A stretch of 59,695 bases of DNA from Roseburia sp. (GCA_019411365.1 DXQT01000014.1:1-59695), one strand, 5' to 3'; positions 34,127-44,580 are shown, counted from the stretch's first letter. Notes: generated by a model not told the origin, from the letters alone. Translations and numbers: made by a program.

Positions 34127-34294
34127 TCTTTTCTTTTAATGCTGATTTTCTGTTGTCTGCCAACCGTCCGCCTCTCCATGTGCGGCTTAACTGTGGAGTT
34201 TTTCTGTTGCTCCCCAACCTGCCAGCCTACGAACTGGCTAAAATGTCAGATTTTTAAGGTGTCAGCGCACCCAGACAGATTTATCTGTCTGGGT
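34097..34294 (-). ncRNA. Candidate structured small RNA of about 200 nt
   Basis: The RNA starts a few bases after a perfect consensus promoter and ends at a terminator hairpin. No convincing frame lies inside. Predicted local hairpins in order are ACCCAGACAGAT/ATCTGTCTGGGT right at the 5' end, GCCAG/CTGGC, GTTG/CAAC, CCGC/GCGG and GTTG/CAAC. The two GTTG hairpins belong to a direct repeat: GGTTGGGGAGCAACAGAAAA (34219-34200) and GGTTGGCAGACAACAGAAAA (34165-34146). It may be an antitoxin-type RNA for the next gene, an independent regulatory RNA, or a member of a known clostridial class I do not recognise. Confidence 0.55.
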
Positions 34295-34300
34295 ACTATT

Positions 34301-34329
34301 ATTATATGAACACCGTCTTTTTATGTCAA
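34301..34329 (-). promoter_or_regulatory. Consensus sigma-A promoter of the small RNA
   Basis: On the minus strand TTGACA (34329-34324) and TATAAT (34306-34301) are separated by exactly 17 bp, a perfect match to consensus. No protein-coding start lies within 200 nt downstream, so it was most likely selected to make an abundant RNA. Confidence 0.9.
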
Positions 34330-34400
34330 ACAAAGCAAATTCTTTTCTGAAAATTTTGTGCATAATTACAACATCTGCACTAGCTACCCCTAATACAAAT

Positions 34401-34440
34401 AAAACCCCCGTATACTACCGTTTCCAGCAATATACGGGGA
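34401..34440 (-). terminator. gdhA terminator
   Basis: On the minus strand CCCCGTATA (34439-34431) pairs with TATACGGGG (34414-34406), then GTTTTATTT follows. It lies 50 nt after the gdhA stop. Confidence 0.85.
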
Positions 34441-34489
34441 CATTTCTCAATCGTTATTTAACTGTAATCGGGACTTATCTGCTAATTGA

Positions 34490-35866
<1,377 letters not shown>

Positions 35867-36076
35867 TTAATTTAGTATATACTTCATACAATGCTCTTTA
35901 CACTGCATGCTCCTAACGGTTCTCCCGCTGGTTTCGTTTTGACACACTTATTTTATTATAAAATGAATCCATGTGCAATATTTTTTTCTTTATTTCACTA
36001 AATTATTAAAGTTTCACAGTGTAACAAGCCATTTTTTGCAGGATTTCAGGTTCAATTATTCATTTTTCACAAAAAT

Positions 36077-36411
36077 TGATTCGGGTGTCAAAAGGTGGAT
36101 TTTAATCTGGTGGCTGGCAAATTGCACTAAGCAGAGACTGTTTTTGTGACTTTGGGAGAAAATTAGAAAATCTTAGTTTGCCTGTTGATGTACAGTGTTT
36201 TGCTGCCATGGACGGCAGCAAAAGTCTTAATGTCCCATGGACGTCATCGTGCCATAACTGGCGCGAGTTTAAGACGTACACGTCACTTTGAGAGAATTTA
36301 ACACAGGCAGACTTAGATTTTCTTATTTTCGGACAACGGAACAAAATAGGCACTGCTTTGTGCAATTTGCCAATCAAAAATTTAAGAGCCACCTTTTGAC
36401 ACCCTAATCAA
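36077..36411. repeat. Foldback element family, copy A (complete)
   Basis: About 335 bp. The ends GGGTGTCAAAAGGTGG (36083-36098) and CCACCTTTTGACACCC (36389-36404) are perfect inverted repeats, extended by GATT/AATC, and AAAAATT flanks both sides as a possible target duplication. Inside, GGCAAATTGCAC pairs with GTGCAATTTGCC, TTAGAAAATCTTAG with the distal CTTAGATTTTCTTA, TTTTGCTGCC with GGCAGCAAAA around ATGGAC, and GTCTTAA with TTAAGAC. The whole unit can fold into one long branched hairpin. Related copies are at 44840, 46242 and 54990. An apparent 96-residue frame on the minus strand is an artefact of the repeat. Confidence 0.85.
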
Positions 36412-36414
36412 AAA

Positions 36415-36678
36415 TTATAAAAAACGGTAAATAATAATAGCGATCAGCACACCAATAATGCTTGCGATCGTAATCTTGATACTGAGTCCGAATGTAATGA
36501 CCAGGATTCCAAGATCCAGCACGATTGGATTTGCAAATCCAAATGTCTGCCCATAATTCAGCCAGCTTAAAAATGGCACTCCCGCTGCAAGGCTTCCGAT
36601 AAAACCTCCAAGTACGATCCCTGCCAGCAATAGTAAAAACAATGCCCAGTTATTTTTTCCCGCGATTCCCTTACTCAT
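36415..36678 (-). CDS. DUF4321-family small membrane protein
   Basis: An 87-residue protein with two hydrophobic segments: LFLLLLAGIVLGGFIGSLAAG after a short basic N-terminus, and LDLGILVITFGLSIKITIAS leading into a final helix. The pattern matches DUF4321, a conserved clostridial family of unknown function often near cell-division or shape genes. No such neighbours are present here. Its stop is four bases from the foldback element, whose insertion probably fixed the present 3' flank. Confidence 0.75.
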   Translation of the reverse strand: MSKGIAGKNNWALFLLLLAGIVLGGFIGSLAAGVPFLSWLNYGQTFGFANPIVLDLGILVITFGLSIKITIASIIGVLIAIIIYRFL

Positions 36679-36835
36679 ACCGTTCCTCCGTCTTCTTTCG
36701 TAAACATCCTGTCACAGGCACTTTCTTCCGAAAAGTCTTGTCATCCCTTAAACTGCTCAGGAAATGTCATTGCAATGCCTGCGCCCATTTTAACATGAAA
36801 AAACGGATTCAACAATAACTGATTGTAAACCGTAT

Positions 36836-37675
36836 CTAACCTTTTACCGCTCCCTGCGCCATGCCGTTCACCATATTTTTTACAAGAAAGAAATAAAGGA
36901 TAACGATCGGAACTGCAATAAAAACACTTCCGGCTGCGAATCTTGCAAACTCCGTTTCATCTAAGCTCATCAGTCCAACTGCAACGGTGTAAAGATCCTT
37001 TTCTTTCAGCAGAAGTTTCGGTAAAATAAAATCACTCCACGGCCATGTAAAAGATGTCAACGCCGTATATACAATGATCGGTTTTGATAATGGCAGATTA
37101 ATCCTTGTAAACACCTGAAAATTTGTTGCACCGTCAATCCTTGCCGCCTCATCAATTGCTTTTGGGATCGTATCAAAAAAACCCTTCTGTGTCAGATACC
37201 CCATCGGTGCACCTGCAGCATAAATCAAGATTAAGCCCCACAAATGATTGATCAGGTTAAACTGCGTCATCAGAAGATAAACTGCGATCATTCCCATAAA
37301 AGATGGAAACATTCCAAGTACCATCGTGATTTTCATCATTGGTTTTCTGGCTGCAAATGTAAATCTTGACATTGTATATGCAGTTAAAATCACAAGAAAT
37401 GTCCCTAATATACAGCTTCCCGCTGCCACAAAAAGTGTATTAAAAAACCATCTCGGATAGTTGTAAAGTGTCGTATCAGTAAAAAGTTTCTGAAAACTTG
37501 CAAAACTATATTCTTTTGGGAAAAAACCGTTAAATGAATAAATGGTTCCCGATTTTGAAAACGATGCCAGGATCAGCCAGAGACACGGGAAAAAAAACAC
37601 AAATGCTACAGCGGTGAGAATCAGATATGTTATGCCTGTATCCATCATTCTGCCGAATTTCCACTTTTTACTCAT
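36836..37675 (-). CDS. Sugar ABC transporter permease, MalG-like
   Basis: A 279-residue inner-membrane permease with six helices. The EAA loop that contacts the ATPase is EAARIDGATNFQVFTRINLP, followed by KPIIVYTALTSF. Similarity in pattern to MalG suggests malto-oligosaccharide uptake, supported by the neighbouring GH13 enzyme and binding protein. It overlaps the preceding permease gene by 4 nt (ATGA). No ATPase gene is present, so a shared MsmX-type ATPase elsewhere is likely. Confidence 0.92.
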   Translation of the reverse strand: MSKKWKFGRMMDTGITYLILTAVAFVFFFPCLWLILASFSKSGTIYSFNGFFPKEYSFASFQKLFTDTTLYNYPRWFFNTLFVAAGSCILGTFLVILTAYTMSRFTFAARKPMMKITMVLGMFPSFMGMIAVYLLMTQFNLINHLWGLILIYAAGAPMGYLTQKGFFDTIPKAIDEAARIDGATNFQVFTRINLPLSKPIIVYTALTSFTWPWSDFILPKLLLKEKDLYTVAVGLMSLDETEFARFAAGSVFIAVPIVILYFFLVKNMVNGMAQGAVKG

Positions 37676-38994
37676 TGAAATGTGTCCTCCTCTCTATAGG
37701 ATGGTGATTTTATGTATACTATCAGTGAAATAGCTGATGTGATCAGGAAAATGATAAGACTGATCGCCGCCCCGATGCAATAATAATTATTATCAATAGA
37801 AAGATTATATAACCAGTTAATCAGCAGATCGGTATCACTTGCCAGAAAATATCCATCCAGATACAGTCCTCCTCTCAGGAAATAAAAAATACCAAAGTTA
37901 TTGAAATTTCCGATAAACTGTCCAAGTAAAACCGGCATCGTGGAAAACAGCATAAAAGGCATTGTCAGTTTTTCGAACTGTTTCCATCTGCCTGCCCCGT
38001 CGATCTTTGCAGCTTCATATAAAGAAACATCCCTGTTAGAAAGATTTCCAGTTGCAAGTAACATGATGGATGGAACGCTGATCCAGCAATTCACAAAAAG
38101 TCCGATCAGCCTTGCGCTCCATTTCGCATCCAGATCAAGAAATCCAATGGCACTTTTCCCACAGGCTGCAATAAGCTGATTAACCGGCCCTCCATAGGAA
38201 AACATAAATTTAAATGCTAAAAGTGTGATAAATCCTGGTATTGCATAGGCGAGCACCGGAAACGCCCTCCAGAATGCTTTTCCTTTTACACAGTCTTTAT
38301 CCAGTAATAATGCCAGACCAAGTCCGGCAAAATAATTCAATGCTGTTGATGCAGCTGCCCATATGACATTCCAGCCTAAAATCTTAAAAAATGTTGGTGC
38401 AAACTGAGAGAGTGACACAAGTTTCTTAAAATTTGAAATTCCAACCCAGTCAACTAATTCCGGTGGTACAATATCCCCGCCATAATTTGTAAATGCGATC
38501 AGGATCATAAATACAATCGGCAAAATGTTAAATACACATACCCCCAGTACCGGCAGTGCCAGCACAAGTATGTAAAATTTCTTATCAAGGAGCTGTCCGA
38601 TTTCCTCCCGGAAAGTCAACCGGTGTTTCCCCTGTTCCATACGTTTTTGCATGGAACATACATCTTTCAGATTTAACCGGTACAGCATAATAAAAACACC
38701 AAGCACGATCCATGCAAAAATTCCCATCAAAAGCATAACAACAGAATTATCACCTTCAATTCCAAGCCATGCATCACCTTTTTGTGTTCCTAATGTAAAA
38801 AATCCTACGATATCACGCCATCCTCTTACCACAAAATAAAGGACGATACTCACTTCTGAGATCAAAAATAAGATACCTTTTATAATACTCCCATAACATA
38901 TCTGCCCTGTTCCCATCAGCACAGCTGATAATTTTACCTGCCAGCTGCTGTTATGGCAGTACTTTTCCATCTTTTTTCCCCGCTGCTGTCCCAT
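37672..38994 (-). CDS. Sugar ABC transporter permease, MalF-like
   Basis: A 440-residue permease, longer than typical MalG-type partners, with two extra N-terminal helices and a hydrophilic insert, as in MalF. The EAA loop is YEAAKIDGAGRWKQFEKLTMP. Helices cover about 20-450. The ATG at 38994 follows GGAG; frames upstream lack a ribosome site. It lies between the binding protein gene and the second permease. A repeat hairpin, GTGTGAAAAATAAG/CTTATTTTTCACAC type, is in the spacer upstream at 39058-39082. Confidence 0.92.
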   Translation of the reverse strand: MGQQRGKKMEKYCHNSSWQVKLSAVLMGTGQICYGSIIKGILFLISEVSIVLYFVVRGWRDIVGFFTLGTQKGDAWLGIEGDNSVVMLLMGIFAWIVLGVFIMLYRLNLKDVCSMQKRMEQGKHRLTFREEIGQLLDKKFYILVLALPVLGVCVFNILPIVFMILIAFTNYGGDIVPPELVDWVGISNFKKLVSLSQFAPTFFKILGWNVIWAAASTALNYFAGLGLALLLDKDCVKGKAFWRAFPVLAYAIPGFITLLAFKFMFSYGGPVNQLIAACGKSAIGFLDLDAKWSARLIGLFVNCWISVPSIMLLATGNLSNRDVSLYEAAKIDGAGRWKQFEKLTMPFMLFSTMPVLLGQFIGNFNNFGIFYFLRGGLYLDGYFLASDTDLLINWLYNLSIDNNYYCIGAAISLIIFLITSAISLIVYIKSPSYREEDTFQ

Positions 38995-39057
38995 AATAAT
39001 CTCCATTCCTGCGCTGCTTTTGCGCATCCCGAGTTTGTGCGCAAGCACAAATCTTGC

Positions 39058-39082
39058 GTGTGAAAAATCTTATTTTTCACAC
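39058..39082. repeat. Short hairpin repeat upstream of the MalF-like gene
   Basis: GTGTGAAAAATCTTATTTTTCACAC is a near-perfect 11-bp inverted repeat. Almost the same sequence lies at 46075-46099, 20 nt upstream of ldh. Both are preceded by CTGCG or TTGCG. On the minus strand it is a stem without a T-run and may act on the mRNA. Confidence 0.6.
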
Positions 39083-39124
39083 TACCTCCATTTCTTTACG
39101 TTTTCCGTAAAAAGTTTTCTTTTG

Positions 39125-40600
39125 CTATTTCAACGTATAAACAGCATCGTAAATCTGCCGGTCTACTTCTTCTAACCCTGCTTTCAGGGATTCCAGATCC
39201 GGATACTTTTTCTCATTTTCTGCACGGAATGCATCTTTTGCAAGATCCGTAAAGAAAGTCTGTCCCGGAGTCCAGATCTGTGAAACTTCTTTGATAGAAG
39301 GCATCAGTATAATGTTTCCATTTTCCAGATTCTGATATAAAAGTTCTGATGTACCGCCGGCTTCTTTCGCAGCATCTTCTCTGGCCGGTGCAATTCCAAG
39401 CATTTCACTTCTTTTTACCATCATATCATAACCGGTTGCAAAATTTATAAATGCAAGACATGCATTCGGATATTTTGTATAAGCACTGACTGCATAGGCA
39501 TTGATTCCTCCCATCATTTTGCTGTCTGTCAGTTTGGGATTTTCCTCAGTTAAATCGCCACTCTCAGGAAGTTTTGGAAGTGTTGTCATAATGAGATTTT
39601 CTTTTGCGGTGCTCTCTGCCTCTTCTTCCCCCATACCTTCTGACTTGTATTCTGACACCATCTCATCTAAAAAAGATGAATAAACATCCGGTGTCGAAAT
39701 AGTTGCAAAATAGGTTCCATCTGCAAGCTTACTGTAGGCATTCGTTGTGATCGTATCATCAATGCATTCTTCATTCATTGCACTTGCAAGCTGTTCTAAC
39801 ACCCACGCACCTTTTTCTGCTTCTCCCGCCGCAAAACCGATATCAGATGCATCGGTATTGTTATTTCCAAAAATGTATCCTCCATAAGAAAACAAAAAGC
39901 CACTGGAAAAATAAACATCATAAAGAGATTTCATGTATCCATACGCAGATGGATCCGCATCATGGCGTTCTAGGGAAAATGCATACATATCATTCCAGTT
40001 CTGTACCATATCCGGTATACCGTCTTTATCCTTATCCCAGCTGTTCTCCCAGTCATCCGGCAGAAGATCTGCACGGTAATAAAGCATCGGTGCCTGCACA
40101 TTTACCGGAACTCCACAATAATAAACCGATCCATCTTTCTCTATCTTATAGGCATCCCATGCAGTCTGCGGAATCTGTCCATAACATTCCATTGATTCCA
40201 CCGGCAGTGGATAAATATGTTTTCCCTGTGCATATTGCATGATCACATCATTTGCCTGATACAGCACATCCGGTCCATATCCGTAAGGTCCATCATTTGC
40301 AAGATCTAAGTACTGATCCATATTTGCATCTACAGCTGTGATTCCCTGATCTTTATAAGCTTCATTAAATGCCTGGATCAGTTCAGCAAAATATCCTTTT
40401 TCGATTGCTGTGTCATTTTCAAGAACCTGGATTGTTACATTTTGTTCCAGTTCTCCGGTAAAAATATTACTCAGTGCTGTTCCCGATGCAGACTCACTGG
40501 CAGAAGCAGCCTTTTCTTCTTTTACCTTCTCACCGCAGCCACATAACTGCTGGGCAAGTAATAATACTGCCATTGCTGCTACCCATACTTTTCGTTTCAT
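39125..40600 (-). CDS. Extracellular sugar-binding lipoprotein, MalE-like
   Basis: About 491 residues. The signal peptide ends in a lipobox (AVLLLAQQLCGCGEK), so the protein is lipid-anchored on the cell surface. The mature part fits the type-1 solute-binding fold; VTIQVLENDTAIEKGYF, GYGPDVLYQANDVIMQYAQ and FINFATGYDMMVKRSEMLG are typical. It delivers an oligosaccharide, probably maltodextrin by context, to the two permeases. ATG 40600 follows GGGGG by about nine bases; ATG 40606 is too close. The upstream GH13 gene ends 2 nt before this start. Confidence 0.9.
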   Translation of the reverse strand: MKRKVWVAAMAVLLLAQQLCGCGEKVKEEKAASASESASGTALSNIFTGELEQNVTIQVLENDTAIEKGYFAELIQAFNEAYKDQGITAVDANMDQYLDLANDGPYGYGPDVLYQANDVIMQYAQGKHIYPLPVESMECYGQIPQTAWDAYKIEKDGSVYYCGVPVNVQAPMLYYRADLLPDDWENSWDKDKDGIPDMVQNWNDMYAFSLERHDADPSAYGYMKSLYDVYFSSGFLFSYGGYIFGNNNTDASDIGFAAGEAEKGAWVLEQLASAMNEECIDDTITTNAYSKLADGTYFATISTPDVYSSFLDEMVSEYKSEGMGEEEAESTAKENLIMTTLPKLPESGDLTEENPKLTDSKMMGGINAYAVSAYTKYPNACLAFINFATGYDMMVKRSEMLGIAPAREDAAKEAGGTSELLYQNLENGNIILMPSIKEVSQIWTPGQTFFTDLAKDAFRAENEKKYPDLESLKAGLEEVDRQIYDAVYTLK

Positions 40601-40602
40601 GA

Positions 40603-42369
40603 TCATACCCCCATTTCCTCTTTTACAACTACGAACCCTTTTGATTGTAAAAAAAGCGGTTCATTGATACAGTTCCTCTCTTCTTTTGGATTCTTTTTCC
40701 ATTCCAGCTCATTTTCTGCACAGATGATTTTTTTGGTGTCAGATTTTGAAAATGTGATTTTTTTGGTTTGATCTGTCCCATTTACCCACAATGTAATGGA
40801 TACATTTTTCCATGTTCTATGAACGGAAAGCATTCCATTCTCCTCTAAAACACAGATGGTCCCATACTGAAGAACCTCCTCCTTTTTTAATGCAAGCAGT
40901 TCTTTTATCTTATCATAAACTGCCATATCCCAATGTGTTTTCTCCCAGTCAAAACATCGTCTTGAATCCGGATCGTAACCACCTTCCATACAGATTTCCG
41001 TACCATAATAAATACACGGCGTACCAATAAATACAATTTCCAAAGCAAGTGCAGCAAGTAATTTTCTCTTGTCACATCCAATCTCGGAAAAGAAACGGTG
41101 CGTATCATGGGAATCTAAAAGATTAAGCATCATAACATTAACCTGTTCCAGATTACGCATCAGATTTGCATTTAATTTTTCAGCCATCGCTTTTGCATCA
41201 AATTTCTCTCTTGCAAAATAATCCAGACAGGCTTTCGTAAAAGCGTAATTCATAATACTATCGTACTGATCTCCCTGCAGATAAGGATATGCATCATGCC
41301 AGTTTTCTCCAATAATGACACAGTCCGGATTGATTTTTTTTACTTCCTTTCTGAATCTTCTCCAGAAGTCATGTGAAACTTCATCCGAAACATCCAGTCT
41401 CCATCCGTCAATCCCTGTCTCTCTCATCCAATAAGCTGCAATTTCTATCAAAAACTCCTGTACCTGTTCGTTTGCCGTATTTAATTTTGGCATATAATTG
41501 CAGGATGCAAAACATTCATAATTCCCTTTTTCCACATCCACTTTATTGCCATTGATCAAAAACCAGTCGAAATAAATGGAATCCTGCCCTTTTTTTATCA
41601 CATCCATAAACTGTTCCAGATACATGCTGCAGTGGTTAAAAACAGCATCCAGTACAATCCTGATTCCTTTTTCATGTGCTTTTTTTACCAGCCGTATGAC
41701 ATCCTCCTTTGTTCCAAACTGTGGATCTACTTTCCGATAGTCTTTAATGTCATATTTATGATTAGACACGGACGAAAAAACCGGTGTCAGATAAAGTGCT
41801 GTTACCCCAAGCTTTTGAAGATAATCAAGTTTTTCTATGATTCCTTCAATATCACCTCCTGCAAAGCTTTCCGGTGTTGGTTTATCCCCCCACGCCATAT
41901 TGATATACCCGGTGTCTTTCTGCATGTTTCCCTGATAAAAACGGTCAATAAAAATCTGATAAAATACAGCATCCCGCATCCAGTCCACCGTCTTTAATAC
42001 GTCATTCTGATTGATATAAGGCATCTGAAAAAAATTATAAAATCCTTCTTCAAAACAATAGTTTTTTGTCACTCCATCTTCACTGAAATAATAAATCTTT
42101 CCCGCCTCTTCAATCTCAAACAGATAGGCAAAACGGACATCCTTTAACGTAAGCCGGATTTCGTAATAACTATATAAATAATCCCTGTAACACACTTCCA
42201 TCCTTTTTTTCTGTCGTTTTAATGTAAAATCATATTTCTGTGCGTAGATTAAATACACCTTCGCCCCGTCATCCTCCTTAGACATCCTGAGGCGAAGCAC
42301 AAGTTCTTTCTCACCAACCGCAAAACAATATCTTGAGTCCGGTATATGTAAAATTGCATACTGATTCAT
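40603..42369 (-). CDS. GH13 alpha-glucan hydrolase (neopullulanase/cyclomaltodextrinase-like)
   Basis: A 588-residue intracellular enzyme without signal peptide. An N-terminal beta domain (about 1-120) precedes the GH13 barrel. Conserved regions are LDAVFNHCS, GWRLDVSDEV with the nucleophile aspartate, IIGENWHDA with the acid/base glutamate, and NLLDSHDTHRF with the third acid. This supports cleavage of imported maltodextrins, cyclodextrins or pullulan fragments. ATG 42369 follows GGAAAGG; the frame extends farther upstream into the divergent promoter region and is not coding there. It is the first gene of the operon with malE, malF and malG homologues. Confidence 0.92.
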   Translation of the reverse strand: MNQYAILHIPDSRYCFAVGEKELVLRLRMSKEDDGAKVYLIYAQKYDFTLKRQKKRMEVCYRDYLYSYYEIRLTLKDVRFAYLFEIEEAGKIYYFSEDGVTKNYCFEEGFYNFFQMPYINQNDVLKTVDWMRDAVFYQIFIDRFYQGNMQKDTGYINMAWGDKPTPESFAGGDIEGIIEKLDYLQKLGVTALYLTPVFSSVSNHKYDIKDYRKVDPQFGTKEDVIRLVKKAHEKGIRIVLDAVFNHCSMYLEQFMDVIKKGQDSIYFDWFLINGNKVDVEKGNYECFASCNYMPKLNTANEQVQEFLIEIAAYWMRETGIDGWRLDVSDEVSHDFWRRFRKEVKKINPDCVIIGENWHDAYPYLQGDQYDSIMNYAFTKACLDYFAREKFDAKAMAEKLNANLMRNLEQVNVMMLNLLDSHDTHRFFSEIGCDKRKLLAALALEIVFIGTPCIYYGTEICMEGGYDPDSRRCFDWEKTHWDMAVYDKIKELLALKKEEVLQYGTICVLEENGMLSVHRTWKNVSITLWVNGTDQTKKITFSKSDTKKIICAENELEWKKNPKEERNCINEPLFLQSKGFVVVKEEMGV

Positions 42370-42415
42370 TTTAATAATAAACCTTTCCAACCATTTTATT
42401 TTATGTTTTTTATTG

Positions 42416-42444
42416 TTGACAAATGTGACATTTTTCTTTATAAC
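42416..42444 (+). promoter_or_regulatory. Promoter of the LacI-family gene
   Basis: TTGACA (42416-42421) and TATAAC (42439-42444) are 17 bp apart. The operator at 42456-42470 lies just downstream of the -10 box, a position suited to repression of both this gene and the divergent GH13 operon. Confidence 0.75.
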
Positions 42445-42455
42445 AAATGAAAAGA

Positions 42456-42470
42456 GCTTAAGCGTTTCAC
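42456..42470. promoter_or_regulatory. LacI-type operator O1
   Basis: GCTTAAGCGTTTCAC matches GCTTAAGCGTTTAAC at 44566-44580 and TGCTTAAACGCTTAAC at 44701-44716. The shared near-palindrome TTAA[AG]CG[CT]TTAA with central CG is typical of LacI-family sites. O1 is between the divergent regulator and GH13 genes. Confidence 0.75.
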
Positions 42471-42510
42471 TTACTGAAAACACAGAAGCTGCCAAAAGGG
42501 AGTCTCACCA

Positions 42511-43308
42511 ATGAAACAATCAGTTACCATTAAAGACGTTGCTAAGGAAGCAGGTGTTTCCGTTGCCACTGTATCTTACGTGATCAATAACCGTACGGAT
42601 AAACGGATCAGTGAAAAGACCAGAAAAAAAGTCCTTCAGATCATCAATCTGTTAGGCTATACACCAAACCAGTCAGCAAAAGCTCTGGCGACAAACCGCA
42701 ATCAGCTGCTTGCCCTTTACCTGTCCGCCGGAGACTCACTTTTAAAGAATGCAGAACAGTCTTATTTTCTGCATTTCCTTATTTCATATTTTCATAAAAA
42801 GAACTATGATCTCGTCTGCCTGAACGAATCTTATACTGAAAAATTCGATCATGCAGATGCAATCATCTGTTATGATATTTCTTCCGAGCTGTTTCATCAG
42901 ATCGGTGATAGTAATTTTATTCCTCTGGTTGCCTATGATTGTATGATCCATGATCCGCTGTTTTTCCAGATCAATTCCAACTACCGGAATATTCTGGAGC
43001 AGGCCGATATTTATTTTTCCAAAAAACCATACACACTCGTATTGTTAGATACCAAAAACTGTGAAAAAAAGGATTTCCTTTCCACACTTCACGCTGATAT
43101 ACGATATGTACGGGATTTTTTAGAAGTTTCCGCAATAAAAGAGGAAAACCTTGTTGTAGTCGACCATGTACTTTACCAGCTTTTAAATTCTTCCCACAAC
43201 ACACTGTATGTACCGTCCATCCGTACAGAAAAAGCTGATGCACTGCTTACCTGTCTGGAATATGCACTGCAGAGGATTCCAATCCGGCAGCATGATATTT
43301 TAATCTGA
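42511..43308 (+). CDS. LacI-family transcriptional regulator, short form
   Basis: A 265-residue regulator. The N-terminal LacI helix-turn-helix and hinge are complete (VTIKDVAKEAGVSVATVSYVINN, GYTPNQSAKALATNRNQLLALYL). The sugar-binding part is atypical: it is about 70 residues shorter than the usual 330-residue family and lacks the C-terminal half-lobe landmarks. It may bind an unusual ligand or act constitutively. It likely controls the GH13-MalEFG operon, itself and the lipoprotein gene at 43326, through the three shared operators. Confidence 0.88.
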   Translation: MKQSVTIKDVAKEAGVSVATVSYVINNRTDKRISEKTRKKVLQIINLLGYTPNQSAKALATNRNQLLALYLSAGDSLLKNAEQSYFLHFLISYFHKKNYDLVCLNESYTEKFDHADAIICYDISSELFHQIGDSNFIPLVAYDCMIHDPLFFQINSNYRNILEQADIYFSKKPYTLVLLDTKNCEKKDFLSTLHADIRYVRDFLEVSAIKEENLVVVDHVLYQLLNSSHNTLYVPSIRTEKADALLTCLEYALQRIPIRQHDILI

Positions 43309-43325
43309 CATCCTGCCATCGGATT

Positions 43326-44507
43326 TTATTCACATGACACTGTCAGAATCTGTGTGGACGGATCATAAGTAAAAGTATAAGAACCTGCCGTATTTGCAAC
43401 AAGATTACCGCCTTCTTTTCCGGTCACGCAGGATAAGCTTTCCGTATCATCTTCTGCAATGTTCGTATAGCGGATATATTCTGTTCCAACGCTCTTTGTG
43501 TCTCCTACCGTAACCATGGAAGTAAACATAAACTCATCGCCCTCTTCAAGATCAACTGTCAGGCTGTAAATCCCATCTCTTTCCACAAACTCTGTCTCAT
43601 CTGTATATACATCTTCCCAGTTTGTGATTTTAGCACCTTTAATGTAATAATCGATCTGTTTTTCCGCTCCGTCCGACTCATTTTCTCCATTGTAAGTCCA
43701 GTCAATCGTATCATACATGTTGATATTGAACGCTTCTTTATTATCTTCACTATAATCTGCTGCAGACTCTTCATAAATATCTTCACCCGGATATGTTGTT
43801 AAGGTAAAGGTATAATTTCCAGACACAAGACACTTAATGTTAGCTCTCTTTGTACCCGCATCTCCAAGGCTTCCTGAATTTTGAAAATAATCTTTTCCAT
43901 CTTTTGAAAAGGCAGTAAGGTAACCACAGCCTCTCTGGTCATTCCAGTCAGAGTTAATTGCAAACTGGAATTCGTCACCCGCCTCCAGATCTAATGTAAT
44001 GGTATAAACGTTAGCATCCGGATCGACCTCTTTTGTTAATGTCTGTGCATCACCAATAACCGCTCCCCAGTTTGATTCCAACAACACCGGACTTGTTCCA
44101 CTTCCCACAATTGCAAACTTCCTCGTATCCTCCTGATAGGAAACAAATCCTGCGAAAATATCTGTATCTGCCGTAATCGCTGTCGTAAAATCAAACTTAT
44201 GGCTCATCTGTGGTGTTGCAAACCAGCCTGCAAACGTGTAACCTTCTTTTTCCGGAACATATTCCTCTGCACATGCTCCATCTTCCACCTCTTTTGTCTC
44301 TAATACCGTCTTTCCATCGGCATCATAAAATGTCACTACATGCGCTGTCTGCTCTGCTTCAGGCTTCTGCTCTGTCATAACTGTCTGGCTGTCCTGTGCC
44401 ACAGTATCTTTTTCCCCTCCTTTTGACTGACATCCGGTCAGCCCGGAAACTCCCATTGTTGTCACTAACGCTGCTGCCATAAAATACATGAATCCTTTTC
44501 TTTTCAT
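43326..44507 (-). CDS. Surface lipoprotein with InlB-type repeat and carbohydrate-binding-like domains
   Basis: A 393-residue lipoprotein (signal with lipobox SGLTGCQSK). An internalin B-repeat/Flg_new-like module follows at about 55-120 (VTFYDADGKTVLET, GYTFAGWFATPQ). Two related beta-sandwich segments follow (about 125-250 and 270-393), each with an E-GDEF-F block (LEAGDEFQFAINSDWND, LEEGDEFMFTSMVTVGD) and a final Y-TFT motif, resembling starch-binding SusE-like or CBM modules. It is probably the glucan-capturing accessory of this locus. Two LacI-type operators upstream tie it to the same regulon. Confidence 0.75.
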   Translation of the reverse strand: MKRKGFMYFMAAALVTTMGVSGLTGCQSKGGEKDTVAQDSQTVMTEQKPEAEQTAHVVTFYDADGKTVLETKEVEDGACAEEYVPEKEGYTFAGWFATPQMSHKFDFTTAITADTDIFAGFVSYQEDTRKFAIVGSGTSPVLLESNWGAVIGDAQTLTKEVDPDANVYTITLDLEAGDEFQFAINSDWNDQRGCGYLTAFSKDGKDYFQNSGSLGDAGTKRANIKCLVSGNYTFTLTTYPGEDIYEESAADYSEDNKEAFNINMYDTIDWTYNGENESDGAEKQIDYYIKGAKITNWEDVYTDETEFVERDGIYSLTVDLEEGDEFMFTSMVTVGDTKSVGTEYIRYTNIAEDDTESLSCVTGKEGGNLVANTAGSYTFTYDPSTQILTVSCE

Positions 44508-44565
44508 CCTTCTCCATTTCCTTTCTGATTTATTTCTGCAATTATTCCCCAGCTATTTCTTTTTT

Positions 44566-44580
44566 GCTTAAGCGTTTAAC
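44566..44580. promoter_or_regulatory. LacI-type operator O2
   Basis: GCTTAAGCGTTTAAC lies 59 nt upstream of the lipoprotein start and matches O1 and O3. Confidence 0.75.

Noticed and set aside
34094..34309. 71-residue plus-strand frame opposite the small RNA
   Set aside because: Cysteine-rich and low complexity, no ribosome site, antisense to a region with clear promoter and terminator on the other strand.
36102..36392. 96-residue minus-strand frame in foldback copy A
   Set aside because: It lies wholly within the repeat; the same peptide pieces arise from other copies, and it has no ribosome site.
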